Shown here one piece after another: positions 7,327 to 13,632 of a stretch of DNA of 13,632 bases (positions are counted from its first letter, which is position 1; every line of letters begins with the position of its first letter). Origin of the DNA: Psychromonas sp. (GTDB lineage: Bacteria; Pseudomonadota; Gammaproteobacteria; Enterobacterales; Psychromonadaceae); the NCBI GenBank assembly GCA_023145575.1, contig JAGLDN010000041.1, forward strand, positions 1 through 13,632, read 5' to 3'. The notes under the pieces are model-generated. The model was not told the DNA's origin. It saw nothing but the letters and a program-made list of their open reading frames with translations, and ran no database searches. Both the position numbers and the translations under genes were made by a program.

Positions 7327-8259
7327 TTATGTGTCGTTTAGCAAAATCACTGAATCACCAGCTGATGGATCTGTAGATGATTCCAATTTTTCATAATATT
7401 CCATTAATTCATTTGTTGAACGCTTAACTCCATCTTTATCATCAATAGAATAAAAGGAGTTAAATAATTGAGAAACCAATGCAATAAACTCACTTTTGTT
7501 CATACCTGAACGATTCATAGCATATGGCCAAAACTCCATTATGATTGGAATATTTTTATGTTTTTTTAGAAAATTGCTAGCACCCTTTATAAAGTATCCT
7601 TCATGTCCCTGTACATCCATCCAAACAAGTGAAATATTATCAATATCCAATATTTCTGACTTTTCGATTAGTCCATCGAGTGAATCAGCTTTAATGTTAA
7701 TTGTTTCCCGCTTACCTTCATTAAATTTATTTTCAGATGATTTATTGGAAGAGCGAATACGATGATCTCCATAGTTATCGTTACTTAGCTCAAATTCTAA
7801 TTCACCTTCCTTATCTGACAACGCAATATTATGGACTGTAACCCTATGATCAAGCTTATTTTGAGTTATATTACTGCACAACAGTTTATAGCTATTAGGG
7901 TTAGGTTCAAAAGCTATAGATTTTTCAAAGCAGTTACTCAACATAAAACCCGTAGAACTCATCCCGATATAACCACCTACATCTAAGACTGTACCTTTTC
8001 CTTTAGGCATTTTAAGAGCATTGATTGAATGCAAAAACTCAACTGCTTTTTGCATCATGTCGTACTCAAAATGTCGATAAACATAAATGATTCTTCCGGT
8101 TTTTTTGTCTTTCGAATCAAAAGAAAGAACACCGTTTGCTGTTGTGATTGTTGCTATATGCCGAGGTCTAAAAAAAACCTTAAAGTACCAGTTTATTTTT
8201 CGCCAAAGCCTCAGAAACTTACCCGGATGATAATTTATAGAATTTAAATTAGTAGTCAT
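7327..8259 (-). CDS. FkbM-family SAM-dependent methyltransferase
   Basis: Cytoplasmic class I methyltransferase of the FkbM (Methyltransf_21) family, 310 aa. Members usually O-methylate sugars or polyketides and are often linked to surface polysaccharide synthesis; the substrate here cannot be read. Motifs: SAM-binding loop VLDVGGYIG at 91-99; acidic motif AFEPNPNSYKLL at 116-127; LVWMDVQGHEGYFIKGA at 211-227, the characteristic FkbM D.(Q/E)G.E segment; and IIMEFWP at 239-245. The N-terminal 60 residues are basic and aromatic-rich with no clear membrane helix. The ATG at 8259 lacks a strong ribosome site. It stands alone, with no other glycan genes nearby, between an IS4 copy and a recombinase relic, so it looks acquired. 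Core-like sites on both sides raise the possibility that it is an integron cassette. Confidence 0.85.
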   Translation of the reverse strand: MTTNLNSINYHPGKFLRLWRKINWYFKVFFRPRHIATITTANGVLSFDSKDKKTGRIIYVYRHFEYDMMQKAVEFLHSINALKMPKGKGTVLDVGGYIGMSSTGFMLSNCFEKSIAFEPNPNSYKLLCSNITQNKLDHRVTVHNIALSDKEGELEFELSNDNYGDHRIRSSNKSSENKFNEGKRETINIKADSLDGLIEKSEILDIDNISLVWMDVQGHEGYFIKGASNFLKKHKNIPIIMEFWPYAMNRSGMNKSEFIALVSQLFNSFYSIDDKDGVKRSTNELMEYYEKLESSTDPSAGDSVILLNDT

Positions 8260-8585
8260 AAAATCTTATTTGTTAGTTTAAGGGTTCTATTGAACCACAA
8301 AATGATGTGGGCTTTATACTTTATTGAACATATAACGCAGTGAGAATAAACTGCCTATTGATTTTTTAGTGCTTACGCTATAACACATCTAATAAGTCAG
8401 GTTGATTGGTTGTTAGGAGTAGCGTTAGTGACCTAACACAAAATTTGTAGTGCGCCAGCGTTAGGTGCGGTTGCTCTTAAAATTTAGTATAAGTCAGTTT
8501 AACATACATACTGTGTATTGCAATTTAAAACAGGCAATAAAGCCCACGTTTTAGAAGGAAAAAATGACATATTATTAGTGATTAG
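8260..8585. other. Non-coding region with integron-like core sites (attI/attC candidates)
   Basis: No gene is visible here between the divergent FkbM gene and recombinase relic. ACCTAAC (8431-8437) and GTTAGGT (8460-8466) form an inverted pair that exactly fits the integron core consensuses RYYYAAC and GTTRRRY. Further partial cores are GTTAGGA (8412-8418), GTTAGTG (8424-8430) and, on the minus strand, GCGTTATATG (8338-8329) just before the FkbM gene. The 36-base spacing of the perfect pair is shorter than usual for attC, so it could instead be an attI-like site or chance. An AAGGA lies before an ATG at 8563 that quickly meets a stop. Confidence 0.35.
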
Positions 8586-8595
8586 ATGATATTTT

Positions 8596-8871
8596 TTGTC
8601 AGTTTGCTTGCTTAGCAACTACAATAAAAAACACTCTATTATCGATGATATTAAACATGTTTTACATCGAGAGAGCAATGCTTATAGCACACAAAAGAGC
8701 TACTCCGATTTGGCTGTTCGTTATATTAAATATCATCATTTTCAAACGAGAGAAGCACTTACCCTCAACCCTAACCATTGTGCTGAACAGTTTAATTCAG
8801 GAGCGACCATCTTATTTTTTTGTAATACTTCAGCTCTGAATATTATTTTAGGGCTCAGAGACAAAGATTGA
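8596..8871 (+). pseudogene. N-terminal remnant of an integron-integrase-like tyrosine recombinase
   Basis: The frame encodes IIDDIKHVLHRESNAYSTQ, then KSYSDLAVRYIKYHHF. As remembered, this aligns without gaps to the N-terminal SAM-like core-binding domain of integron integrases (I.H.L......Y.T..SY..W..RYI.FH). SALNIILGLRDKD after about 30 residues fits the next conserved helix (QALSALLFLYR). A TGA then ends it, with no catalytic domain (no R...HxxR...Y) downstream, so it is a truncated relic. Only a TTG (8596) starts this frame. An ATG at 8586 would join it if the run of six T at 8592-8597 were one base shorter, so a frameshift in that run is likely. It diverges from the FkbM gene across a 330-base gap, the usual intI-to-cassette geometry. 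Alternatives: another XerC/D-type recombinase remnant, or chance similarity. Confidence 0.5.
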
Positions 8872-9010
8872 GATGCCCAATTCATTCGACGTATAGGCTT
8901 TAGTTCTAATTGGTGCTGAACAGATAGAGTCATTTTGCTCTTTTCCTGAGCATAGTTGATTTTAAAAAATATTATGTTGATTTAAGGTTAACCTATAACT
9001 CATTGATAAG
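8872..9010. other. Non-coding, possibly decayed recombinase sequence
   Basis: After the TGA the same frame continues DAQFIRRIGFSSNWC before another stop. This could be more of the decayed recombinase, but it is too short to judge. A 10-base perfect palindrome AGGTTAACCT lies at 8985-8994. Nothing else is supported. Confidence 0.3.
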
Positions 9011-9168
9011 TGATGTAAAATCTAAACATATAACTAATACACTTTAAGTATGAAGAAACTAATTAAGAATTAAAGACTTTATTTTAATTCGACCTTTGGC
9101 AATTTTATGCCTAGCACCTTGATACTATTTACCTTGCTGAATTTGCACTTTTACGGCACATAGGTATA
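9011..9168 (+). repeat. Partial copy of the MITE-like repeat (copy A)
   Basis: This stretch matches the right half of the element at 11598-11908 in direct orientation. TGATGTAAAATCT (9011-9023) equals 11747-11759. After a divergent stretch, the sequence from GAATTAAA (9067) through TTTTAATTCGACCTTTGG, TATGCCTAGCACCTTG and TTTGCACTTTTACG to 9168 follows 11781-11908. It lacks the 26-base palindromic segment of copy B and has no left terminal repeat. The GAATTAAA / TTTAATTC hairpin arms (9067-9074, 9083-9090) are intact although the loop has changed. Confidence 0.85.
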
Positions 9169-9288
9169 AATCCTAAGCTTTCTTTTAAGGTTCATGCTCT
9201 TTTTGTTTTTTTGTTCACTGCTTCCCTAGATCGCGTGATAAGGCATAGGATGCCAAGTAGTCATTGGATCTGAATTTCATGCGCAGGG
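9169..9288. other. Short non-coding spacer
   Basis: About 120 bases between repeat copy A and the IS30 relic. I see no gene, hairpin or repeat I can support. Confidence 0.4.
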
Positions 9289-10266
9289 TCAGATTCAACC
9301 AGAACATGAATAATTATCATACCACTAGTGCTAGCATATATTTTATCATCATTTCGAATCATGTTTGGTATAATATCACTTTTCTTGGTCTATTATTTAA
9401 CTGAATTAAATTGCTACAAACTGCTTCATCGTGGATCAGTCTAAAGTCTGTAGATTTAGGCCAATAGTGCAGTAAAAGCCCATTCGTATTTTCATTCAAT
9501 CCGCGCTGCCAAGAGCAGTATGGATCTGTCACTGTTCTCGCTAATTTATCCAAGATCCGCTTTGTTACAGTGTAACGTGTTAGGCGTTCAACTCTAGTGA
9601 CTAAAGCACCGCTATGGCCTTTACCGATAACCAAATCCATCTCCCAATCACCGACTTGAGTACGCCCATTAACAATCTCTGGACGCTATTCTATACCTAC
9701 TCGATCCTTTATATACCCACGTCCAGCTAGTGTCCTTTACTTCTTGATGTATATTTCTTGGCTTTCGACGTAAGTGAGTGTAAATATCGCCACCTTGTTT
9801 TTTATCCGCCCCAATGAACTTGTAGATCGCCTCACGGCTGACCCCAATAAGATTATCAGCTTGTTCTTCAGTTGTCCAGAAATCTGGTCAGGGCTCCAGT
9901 TTTATTTGATTTTTAAGGTCATATCTTCAATTGTTGCGGGCGTCATAACTGGGCAACTTACTGAATTTTTTTATGTTATGATTCCCTTGTTCTCAGCTTG
10001 AGCTTGCTTAACTCTCTATCCTCTCTTACCTGTATTAAACCTTAATTCTCGTGAAATTGAACATTGATTAACGACAAGTTGCAACACTATTTTAGTTTTA
10101 CTGAAACAACCTTGATTAAGGACTAAAAGTTGTTATCTTAGCCTCAATCAGTTGTGTATACTCTTTCATTATTTTCATCTCTTGTCACATGAAAAGTGGT
10201 GAAGATATACTCAACTGGCTACTTTTCCAACTAATTTAAGTTATTAATTTCATAATTGAATCTAAG
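9289..10266 (-). mobile_element. IS30-family relic 1
   Basis: A decayed IS30 copy read on the minus strand. Its proposed ends share AGATTCAA: on the plus strand at 9291-9298 (followed by CC) and as the reverse complement at 10256-10263 (followed by TT inward). Length is about 980 bases, a little short for the family, in keeping with an internal deletion in the transposase. The upstream region 10266-10170 is clearly homologous to that of relic 2 (11299-11393), sharing AGTTGG and GTATATCTT in the same order and at similar distances, which supports the right-hand boundary. Confidence 0.75.
9359..10169 (-). pseudogene. IS30-family transposase, heavily degraded
   Basis: Pieces of one transposase can be followed over three frames. 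The start is MKEYTQLIEAK (ATG at 10169). A helix-turn-helix region follows, read as KTKIVLQLVVNQCSISRELR and NTGKRG, then a stop and RVKQAQAENKG. Next come WSPDQISGQLK and SREAIYKFIGADKKQGGDIYTHL. GRGYIKDRVGIE is followed by an in-frame TAG and RPEIVNGRTQVGDWEMDLVIGKGHSGALVT with the first catalytic Asp. From 9640 the frame is open to 9359 but joins LDKLARTVTD directly to PYCSWQRGLNENTNGLL, near 9523. It therefore skips the several dozen residues that hold the second catalytic Asp, while keeping the Glu region. Two internal stops, frameshifts and the deletion make it dead. Confidence 0.88.
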
Positions 10267-10278
10267 AGATATAATAAA

Positions 10279-11118
10279 ATGAAAACAAAGTCTTTATTGT
10301 TTAAAAAGAATGCAAAAGATCGAGAATCTGATGTACCTGTACTACGAGAAGAAGATTTTCAGATCCCTAATGGAGAGCCAATTAATAATTGGGTTGCGCT
10401 GACTCAGAGAAACGAGGCACTAGAGCGAAGAGTGTTAAATGGGAGAAAACAAAAAACACAACAACAAATAGAAGAAAACATACACCCACTTTCCATCATA
10501 TTTGATGGCTGCTCTTTAAGTCAGGGCTTTAGTTTTAACGAACGAAATATTATAATCGAAACTATGTATGAAATGGTTAGATATTCAATATTAGCCGTAA
10601 CTGCTTGCAGTCTTTTACATTCGCAATATGATGATATTTCCAATGAATTGAAGCAGAGAATAGAATTTCTGCATGGTAGTGTGGCAATTGAGGAGTTATT
10701 TGAATTACACTATTTAATGACTGATCCCGACAATATCATCGTGCTTTTTGATGAGCGCACGTTACATAAATGTTCTGTAAATGTAAGCAAAAGATTTAAC
10801 TACATAAAAAATAGGAACAATATACCGATGGATAGATCTGATATGAATGAGACTGAGTATAATGATCATTTAGTGCGCAATAACATGAATTATGATAAGG
10901 GATGTGAAGGTGGACTACATGTTTCAGGTGAAAATGATTTACAATCAATTAACGTCAGTAACTTACTATTTGAAAGTGGTTACACGATGCCCGAGAGAAC
11001 GCTTAGAATGTATCAATATTTTTCTAGCCGTATGTATGGTAACGCCTTATACAGAAGTGCGGCGTGCCTTATTTTTAAAGATATAATAAATAATGATCAA
11101 GGTAACCCTTTCGATTAA
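10279..11118 (+). CDS. Unrecognised 279-aa protein between two inverted IS30 relics
   Basis: An intact frame that I do not recognise. The product is polar and rich in Asn, Asp, Glu and Arg, with no signal peptide and no clear membrane segment, so it is probably cytoplasmic. Residues 1-65 are highly charged and look disordered or helical (EALERRVLNGRKQKTQQQIE). Residues 70-175 look globular, with IIFDGCSLSQGFSF, a hydrophobic helix around EMVRYSILAVTACSLLH and LHGSVAIEELFELHYL. The C-terminal third is Asn- and Tyr-rich and ends MYGNALYRSAACLIFKDIINND. The start is supported by AAGAGAT (10264-10270) eight bases before the ATG. The frame opens only about 13 bases past the proposed end of IS30 relic 1, so its promoter may lie in the IS, or upstream sequence may have been lost. 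A long open frame in a region of pseudogenes suggests recent arrival or selection. Confidence 0.65.
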   Translation: MKTKSLLFKKNAKDRESDVPVLREEDFQIPNGEPINNWVALTQRNEALERRVLNGRKQKTQQQIEENIHPLSIIFDGCSLSQGFSFNERNIIIETMYEMVRYSILAVTACSLLHSQYDDISNELKQRIEFLHGSVAIEELFELHYLMTDPDNIIVLFDERTLHKCSVNVSKRFNYIKNRNNIPMDRSDMNETEYNDHLVRNNMNYDKGCEGGLHVSGENDLQSINVSNLLFESGYTMPERTLRMYQYFSSRMYGNALYRSAACLIFKDIINNDQGNPFD

Positions 11119-11298
11119 ATAGCGTTAAAGACACATCCAGTTGTGATTTCGAGAACGTCTATTAAATCGCCGAGCAACCTGATAAATAGCACCTTGCATA
11201 CTGCATTGAATCTTTGCGCAGCATAGGTATAACGGTGGCATGGCTAGAATAGTGTGCCTCATAAATGTGATGTGCAAAAAAAGAAGCGTTTATTGAGG
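11119..11298. other. Non-coding stretch after the orphan gene
   Basis: 180 bases between the orphan gene stop and IS30 relic 2, with no gene and no strong terminator hairpin seen. Confidence 0.4.
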
Positions 11299-11530
11299 CT
11301 TAGATTCAATTCTGGAGTGCATAGCCTAAATAAGTTGGAAATTAATCAGTTAAGTATATCTTTACTGCTTTTCCACCAACAAACGATGAAAAAATGAAAG
11401 TGTATACACAACTGAGTAAGACACCAAGATGAAACTTTTAGCCGTTAATAAAAATGCTATGAGCCAAACTAAAATAACAATACAACTTGGTGTTAATCAA
11501 TCATAAATTTCGCCTCGAGATTTCTGTTTG
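11299..11530 (+). mobile_element. IS30-family relic 2 (5' end only), inverted relative to relic 1
   Basis: The left end AGATTCAA (11302-11309) and the leader up to the ATG at 11394 match the leader of relic 1 on the opposite strand. The 13-base AATTGAATCTAAG of 10254-10266 recurs as its complement at 11299-11311. The transposase start then reads MKVYTQLSKTPR (ATG 11394), a stop, and, after a frame change, KLLAVNKNAMSQTKITIQLG and VNQS, another stop, then ISPRDF. This is the same helix-turn-helix region as in relic 1. Homology ends near 11530; the rest of the IS is absent. Confidence 0.8.
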
Positions 11531-11597
11531 TTGATTGAGCTTTTCATGATTTAGTCCTATCCGCAGGCGTTACCGCTAGAGACGATAAAGACACTCC

Positions 11598-11908
11598 TAT
11601 ACCCATGTGACGCAAAAATGCTTTGTCAGGCTCAAGCTCGATAATCAAAACAAGGCACAATATTAGGCACTTTACGATTATTGTAACGAAATCTTGGTTT
11701 TCGAGTTTGTGCTCCGCAGGGCAAGGCAAGGAGGTCCAAGGCGCGTTGATGTAAAATCTCTATGTAGAATAACTACTTAGGAATTAAAGTCTTTATTTTA
11801 ATTCGACCTTTGGTGATTAAAGTAGTTAATCATCGAGGGCAATGTTATGCCTAGCACCTTGGTACTATTTCCCTTGCTAAATTTGCACTTTTACGTCACA
11901 TGGATATA
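11598..11908. repeat. MITE-like element (copy B) with 24-bp imperfect terminal inverted repeats
   Basis: TATACCCATGTGACGC... at 11598-11621 and the reverse complement of 11885-11908 (TATATCCATGTGACGT...) agree at 21 of 24 positions by eye. They bound 311 bases with no credible gene. Inside are a perfect hairpin GAATTAAA/TTTAATTC (11781-11788, 11797-11804) and a second one, TGATTAA/TTAATCA (11814-11820, 11826-11832). The right half recurs at 9011-9168. Terminal inverted repeats, small size, lack of a gene and internal hairpins are typical of miniature inverted-repeat elements. A target-site duplication could not be established. Confidence 0.65.
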
Positions 11909-11910
11909 TA

Positions 11911-12111
11911 CACGAAGAATTGTCACACATATTCAAGGCCAATCCTAGCAAAGATGTGATTACTATTGACGAGGCGCGATGTTTTTGAAATCACCCTGCT
12001 TATCCCAGTATCAAAGAACTAGACGATTTTATAAAGACAAATAGGCCAGATACTAATATCGAGATTGAAGATGACAGTATAAGGATCAAACCAAGCAAAA
12101 TAAACGGCTAA
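11911..12111 (+). pseudogene. 3' stub of an unrecognised small gene with an internal stop
   Basis: The frame reads HEELSHIFKANPSKDVITID then EARCF, meets TGA at 11986-11988, and continues NHPAYPSIKELDDFIKTNRP, then DTNIEIEDDSIRIKPSKING, to TAA (12109-12111). Continuity of protein-like sequence across the single stop suggests one gene with a nonsense mutation. Its 5' end is missing: the frame begins right at the edge of the MITE-like element, which probably cut it. I do not recognise the protein. The stop codon lies in GGCTAACAAG, which resembles the start of an attC site. Confidence 0.45.
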
Positions 12112-12349
12112 CAAGACAAATGCACTAGAACATCAAAAACGCGGCTCACTCCGCCCTCTACTTTTTAACTAGTTCCATCGTTCGTATGGTAATGCATAGG
12201 TTTTCGAGTAATAATAGCCTCTATGTACCCACGGAGACCACGGAGACTAGAAATCACAATATTACCACGAATTGCTACCCCCTTATTCTAATCATCGAAG
12301 GCACAACGGATATTGCTGCTGAAGTCTCATGAGTGTACCACAATTGCTA
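12112..12349. other. Non-coding region downstream of ansA
   Basis: No gene is supported. CGCGGCTCACTCCGCC (about 12140-12155), following TAACAAG at 12109-12115, resembles the 5' half of an integron attC, but no matching GTTRRRY end was found. A 9-base unit CCACGGAGA occurs twice in tandem at 12229-12246. No clear rho-independent terminator was seen for ansA on the minus strand. Confidence 0.35.
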
Positions 12350-13360
12350 TCAGCCTAATTCACCGCGTAAATCAACGCTTAACAATTCTTTGACTACGTT
12401 ATTTGGCAGATCTTGACTTAATAAATAATAAAGTTTAGCAATGACGCTTTCCGTTGTCATATCAAGACAGCCCACAACACCTACAGCTTGCAATGAAGAG
12501 CCTGTAGCATAATCTGTCATATTGACACTGCCTTCTAAGCATTGGCTGCAATTAATAATTAAAATACCGCCATCAGTCGCAGTTTTTAAAATCGACAGTA
12601 GCAGTTTATCTTCCTGAGCATTACCAACGCCATAAGTCAATAACACAAGGGCTTTCAATGGGCTTTTTAATAAATTATCAATTACAGAACAATCAAGCCC
12701 TGGAAAAATATATAAAATCGCAATAGATTGGGCTTTTATTTCTGTTATATTTAAGCGTGAATTTATAATTCGTTTCTGCTTTCCAGCGATATTTTTAATC
12801 TCAATTCCCGCCTTTAGCAAGACCGGATAGTTTGGTGAAATAAACGCATCAAAGCCATCTGCATTCTGCTTGGTCGTCCTATTGCCTCTAAACAGACTAT
12901 TATTAAAAAATAAACAAACTTCACTGATTGGGTGGTAAGCAGCAATATAAAGTGAATTAAGTAAATTTATACGTGCATCTGTACGTAACTTAGAGAGCGG
13001 AATTTGAGCTCCAGTTATAATAACTGGTTTGCTTAAATTTTCAAACATAAAGGATAAAGCCGATGCAGTATACGACATAGTATCTGTGCCATGTAAAATG
13101 ATAAAGCCATCAAAATCATGGTAACGTTTTTGAATATCAACAGCTAGCAACTGCCAAATTTCAGGTGAGACGTTGGCAGAATCAATCAACGGGTTATATT
13201 CAAAAATCTCAAATTCCGGCATGTCATCATGAAAAAACTCAGGCATACCAGCAATTGTCTCAGATAGGTAACCTTCAACAGGGACAAATCCATTTTTTGA
13301 CGGTTTCATACCAATAGTGCCACCCGTATAGGCAATATAGATCCGTTTTTTTTCTGTCAT
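12350..13360 (-). CDS. ansA: Type I (cytoplasmic) L-asparaginase
   Basis: Hydrolyses L-asparagine to L-aspartate and ammonia in the cytoplasm. At 336 aa it is close to E. coli AnsA (338) and collinear with it; there is no signal peptide, which separates it from periplasmic AnsB. The first active-site motif is AYTGGTIGM with nucleophile Thr12 (and Thr15). Others are Asp60-Ser61 in LIDSANVSP, HGTDTMSYTASAL with Thr92 and Asp93, and RGNRTTK with Lys164. All residues of the two catalytic triads are present. The ATG at 13360 is preceded by a good ribosome site, AAGAGGTG (13372-13365 on the minus strand). It is monocistronic here, with IS-relic territory on its 3' side and an IS5-type element 160 bases upstream of its start. 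Confidence 0.96.
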   Translation of the reverse strand: MTEKKRIYIAYTGGTIGMKPSKNGFVPVEGYLSETIAGMPEFFHDDMPEFEIFEYNPLIDSANVSPEIWQLLAVDIQKRYHDFDGFIILHGTDTMSYTASALSFMFENLSKPVIITGAQIPLSKLRTDARINLLNSLYIAAYHPISEVCLFFNNSLFRGNRTTKQNADGFDAFISPNYPVLLKAGIEIKNIAGKQKRIINSRLNITEIKAQSIAILYIFPGLDCSVIDNLLKSPLKALVLLTYGVGNAQEDKLLLSILKTATDGGILIINCSQCLEGSVNMTDYATGSSLQAVGVVGCLDMTTESVIAKLYYLLSQDLPNNVVKELLSVDLRGELG

Positions 13361-13520
13361 TATTCACCTCTTTATTTTTAAGGGCCATTACATCATATAA
13401 CAATTAAGTGAATTTAAAGCGCTTTGTTTTTTATTGAGCGCTGTGATCTGCCTTTGATATTCAATGTATTACGATAATTTTTCAATTTACAATCAAATAC
13501 TAAGATTGGGATAATTACTA
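13361..13520. promoter_or_regulatory. ansA upstream region
   Basis: It holds the ansA ribosome site and presumably its promoter, which I cannot place with confidence. A perfect 10-base palindrome AAAGCGCTTT lies at 13416-13425, and a second GCGC-centred AGCGCT follows at 13437-13442, about 55-80 bases upstream of the start. They could be operator elements. An IS5-type element begins at 13521 and separates the gene from whatever lay further upstream. Confidence 0.3.
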
Positions 13521-13632
13521 GGGCCTGTTGATCTTTGTTTAAATAGTGTGCAGTGAAGAAAGATTATCTCGTATAATTCACTTCGCCAAAAACAAATACA
13601 ACGAGATCAGCATGCCCCGACTAATGCTCACT
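13521..13632 (+). mobile_element. Left end of an IS5-family insertion sequence, continues past right edge
   Basis: GGGCCTGTTGATCTTTG at 13521-13537 has the look of an IS5-family terminal repeat. It is followed by a leader with TATAAT (13572-13577) and an ATG at 13612 that gives MPRLMLT before the window ends. As remembered, many IS5-family transposases begin MPRLMLSDE. The element sits after CTAG-like sequence (ACTAG|GGCC), in line with CTAG/TNA-type targets. Whether it is intact cannot be seen. It reads away from ansA. Confidence 0.65.

Noticed and set aside
7300..7330. Rho-independent terminator after the FkbM gene
   Set aside because: AAAAC...GTTTTTT on the minus strand could pair over only five weak A/T-rich positions; too weak to call.
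7496..8247. Plus-strand ORFs of 89 and 72 aa
   Set aside because: Antisense to the intact FkbM gene; no motif of their own.
8742..8933. Minus-strand ORF of 63 aa opposite the recombinase relic
   Set aside because: The plus strand shows a coherent recombinase N-domain; the minus peptide has no recognisable feature.
9774..10001. Plus-strand ORF of 75 aa
   Set aside because: Antisense to readable IS30 transposase fragments; it is open only because those are decayed.
10892..11086. 64-aa plus-strand ORF inside the orphan gene
   Set aside because: A shifted-frame shadow of the longer 279-aa frame, which has a ribosome site.
11544..11729. Minus-strand ORF of 61 aa
   Set aside because: It lies mostly inside the MITE-like element and includes its terminal repeat; no family resemblance, no ribosome site.
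1..13632. tRNA or rRNA genes
   Set aside because: No cloverleaf-like stretch with a GTTCGA-type T-loop and CCA end, and no rRNA signature, was seen in a visual scan.

Overview
The window looks like chromosomal DNA of an AT-rich, probably marine, gammaproteobacterium (Moritella, Psychromonas, Colwellia or Vibrio-like; I cannot fix the genus). The UvrD, YigB and AnsA proteins read collinearly with their enterobacterial homologues as I remember them. The spaces between housekeeping genes are crowded with insertion-sequence relics and decayed genes, which suggests a genome that has gone through an IS expansion and is accumulating pseudogenes.

Layout. 1-195: N-terminal stub of a broken transposase running off the left edge. 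500-4952 (+): a housekeeping block with a CPA1-type Na+/H+ antiporter, yigB (HAD phosphatase, overlapping the antiporter stop as TTGA) and uvrD (DNA helicase II). 4949-5691 (-): an unrecognised protein with a permuted-papain-like His...Cys pattern. Its 5' end carries three copies of a 19-bp tandem repeat that throw the upstream ATG out of frame. About 5720-7190 (-): an IS4-family copy whose transposase is frameshifted. 7327-8259 (-): an intact FkbM-family methyltransferase.

8260-12349 is a roughly 4-kb graveyard. It holds attC/attI-like core sites and the N-terminal domain of an integron-integrase-like tyrosine recombinase. It also holds two IS30-family relics with their 5' ends facing each other, on either side of an intact but unrecognised 279-aa gene (10279-11118). 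A MITE-like element of about 311 bp follows, with a second partial copy 2.7 kb away, and then the 3' stub of an unknown gene. 12350-13360 (-): ansA, cytoplasmic type I asparaginase. 13521 to the right edge: the left end and first codons of an IS5-family element.

Functionally, yigB-uvrD is the conserved core (in Escherichia coli xerC-yigB-uvrD), with an antiporter where xerC might be expected. The accessory part combines a surface-glycan-type methyltransferase, a possible cysteine hydrolase and an orphan gene. The most interesting observations are: (1) the 19-bp repeat whose copy number sets the reading frame of the papain-like gene; (2) the divergent pair of a recombinase relic and the FkbM gene with integron-like core sites, a possible fossil integron; (3) the orphan gene boxed between two inverted IS30 relics; and (4) the MITE-like repeat family. 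All comparisons with known families are from memory of their motifs; no searches were run.
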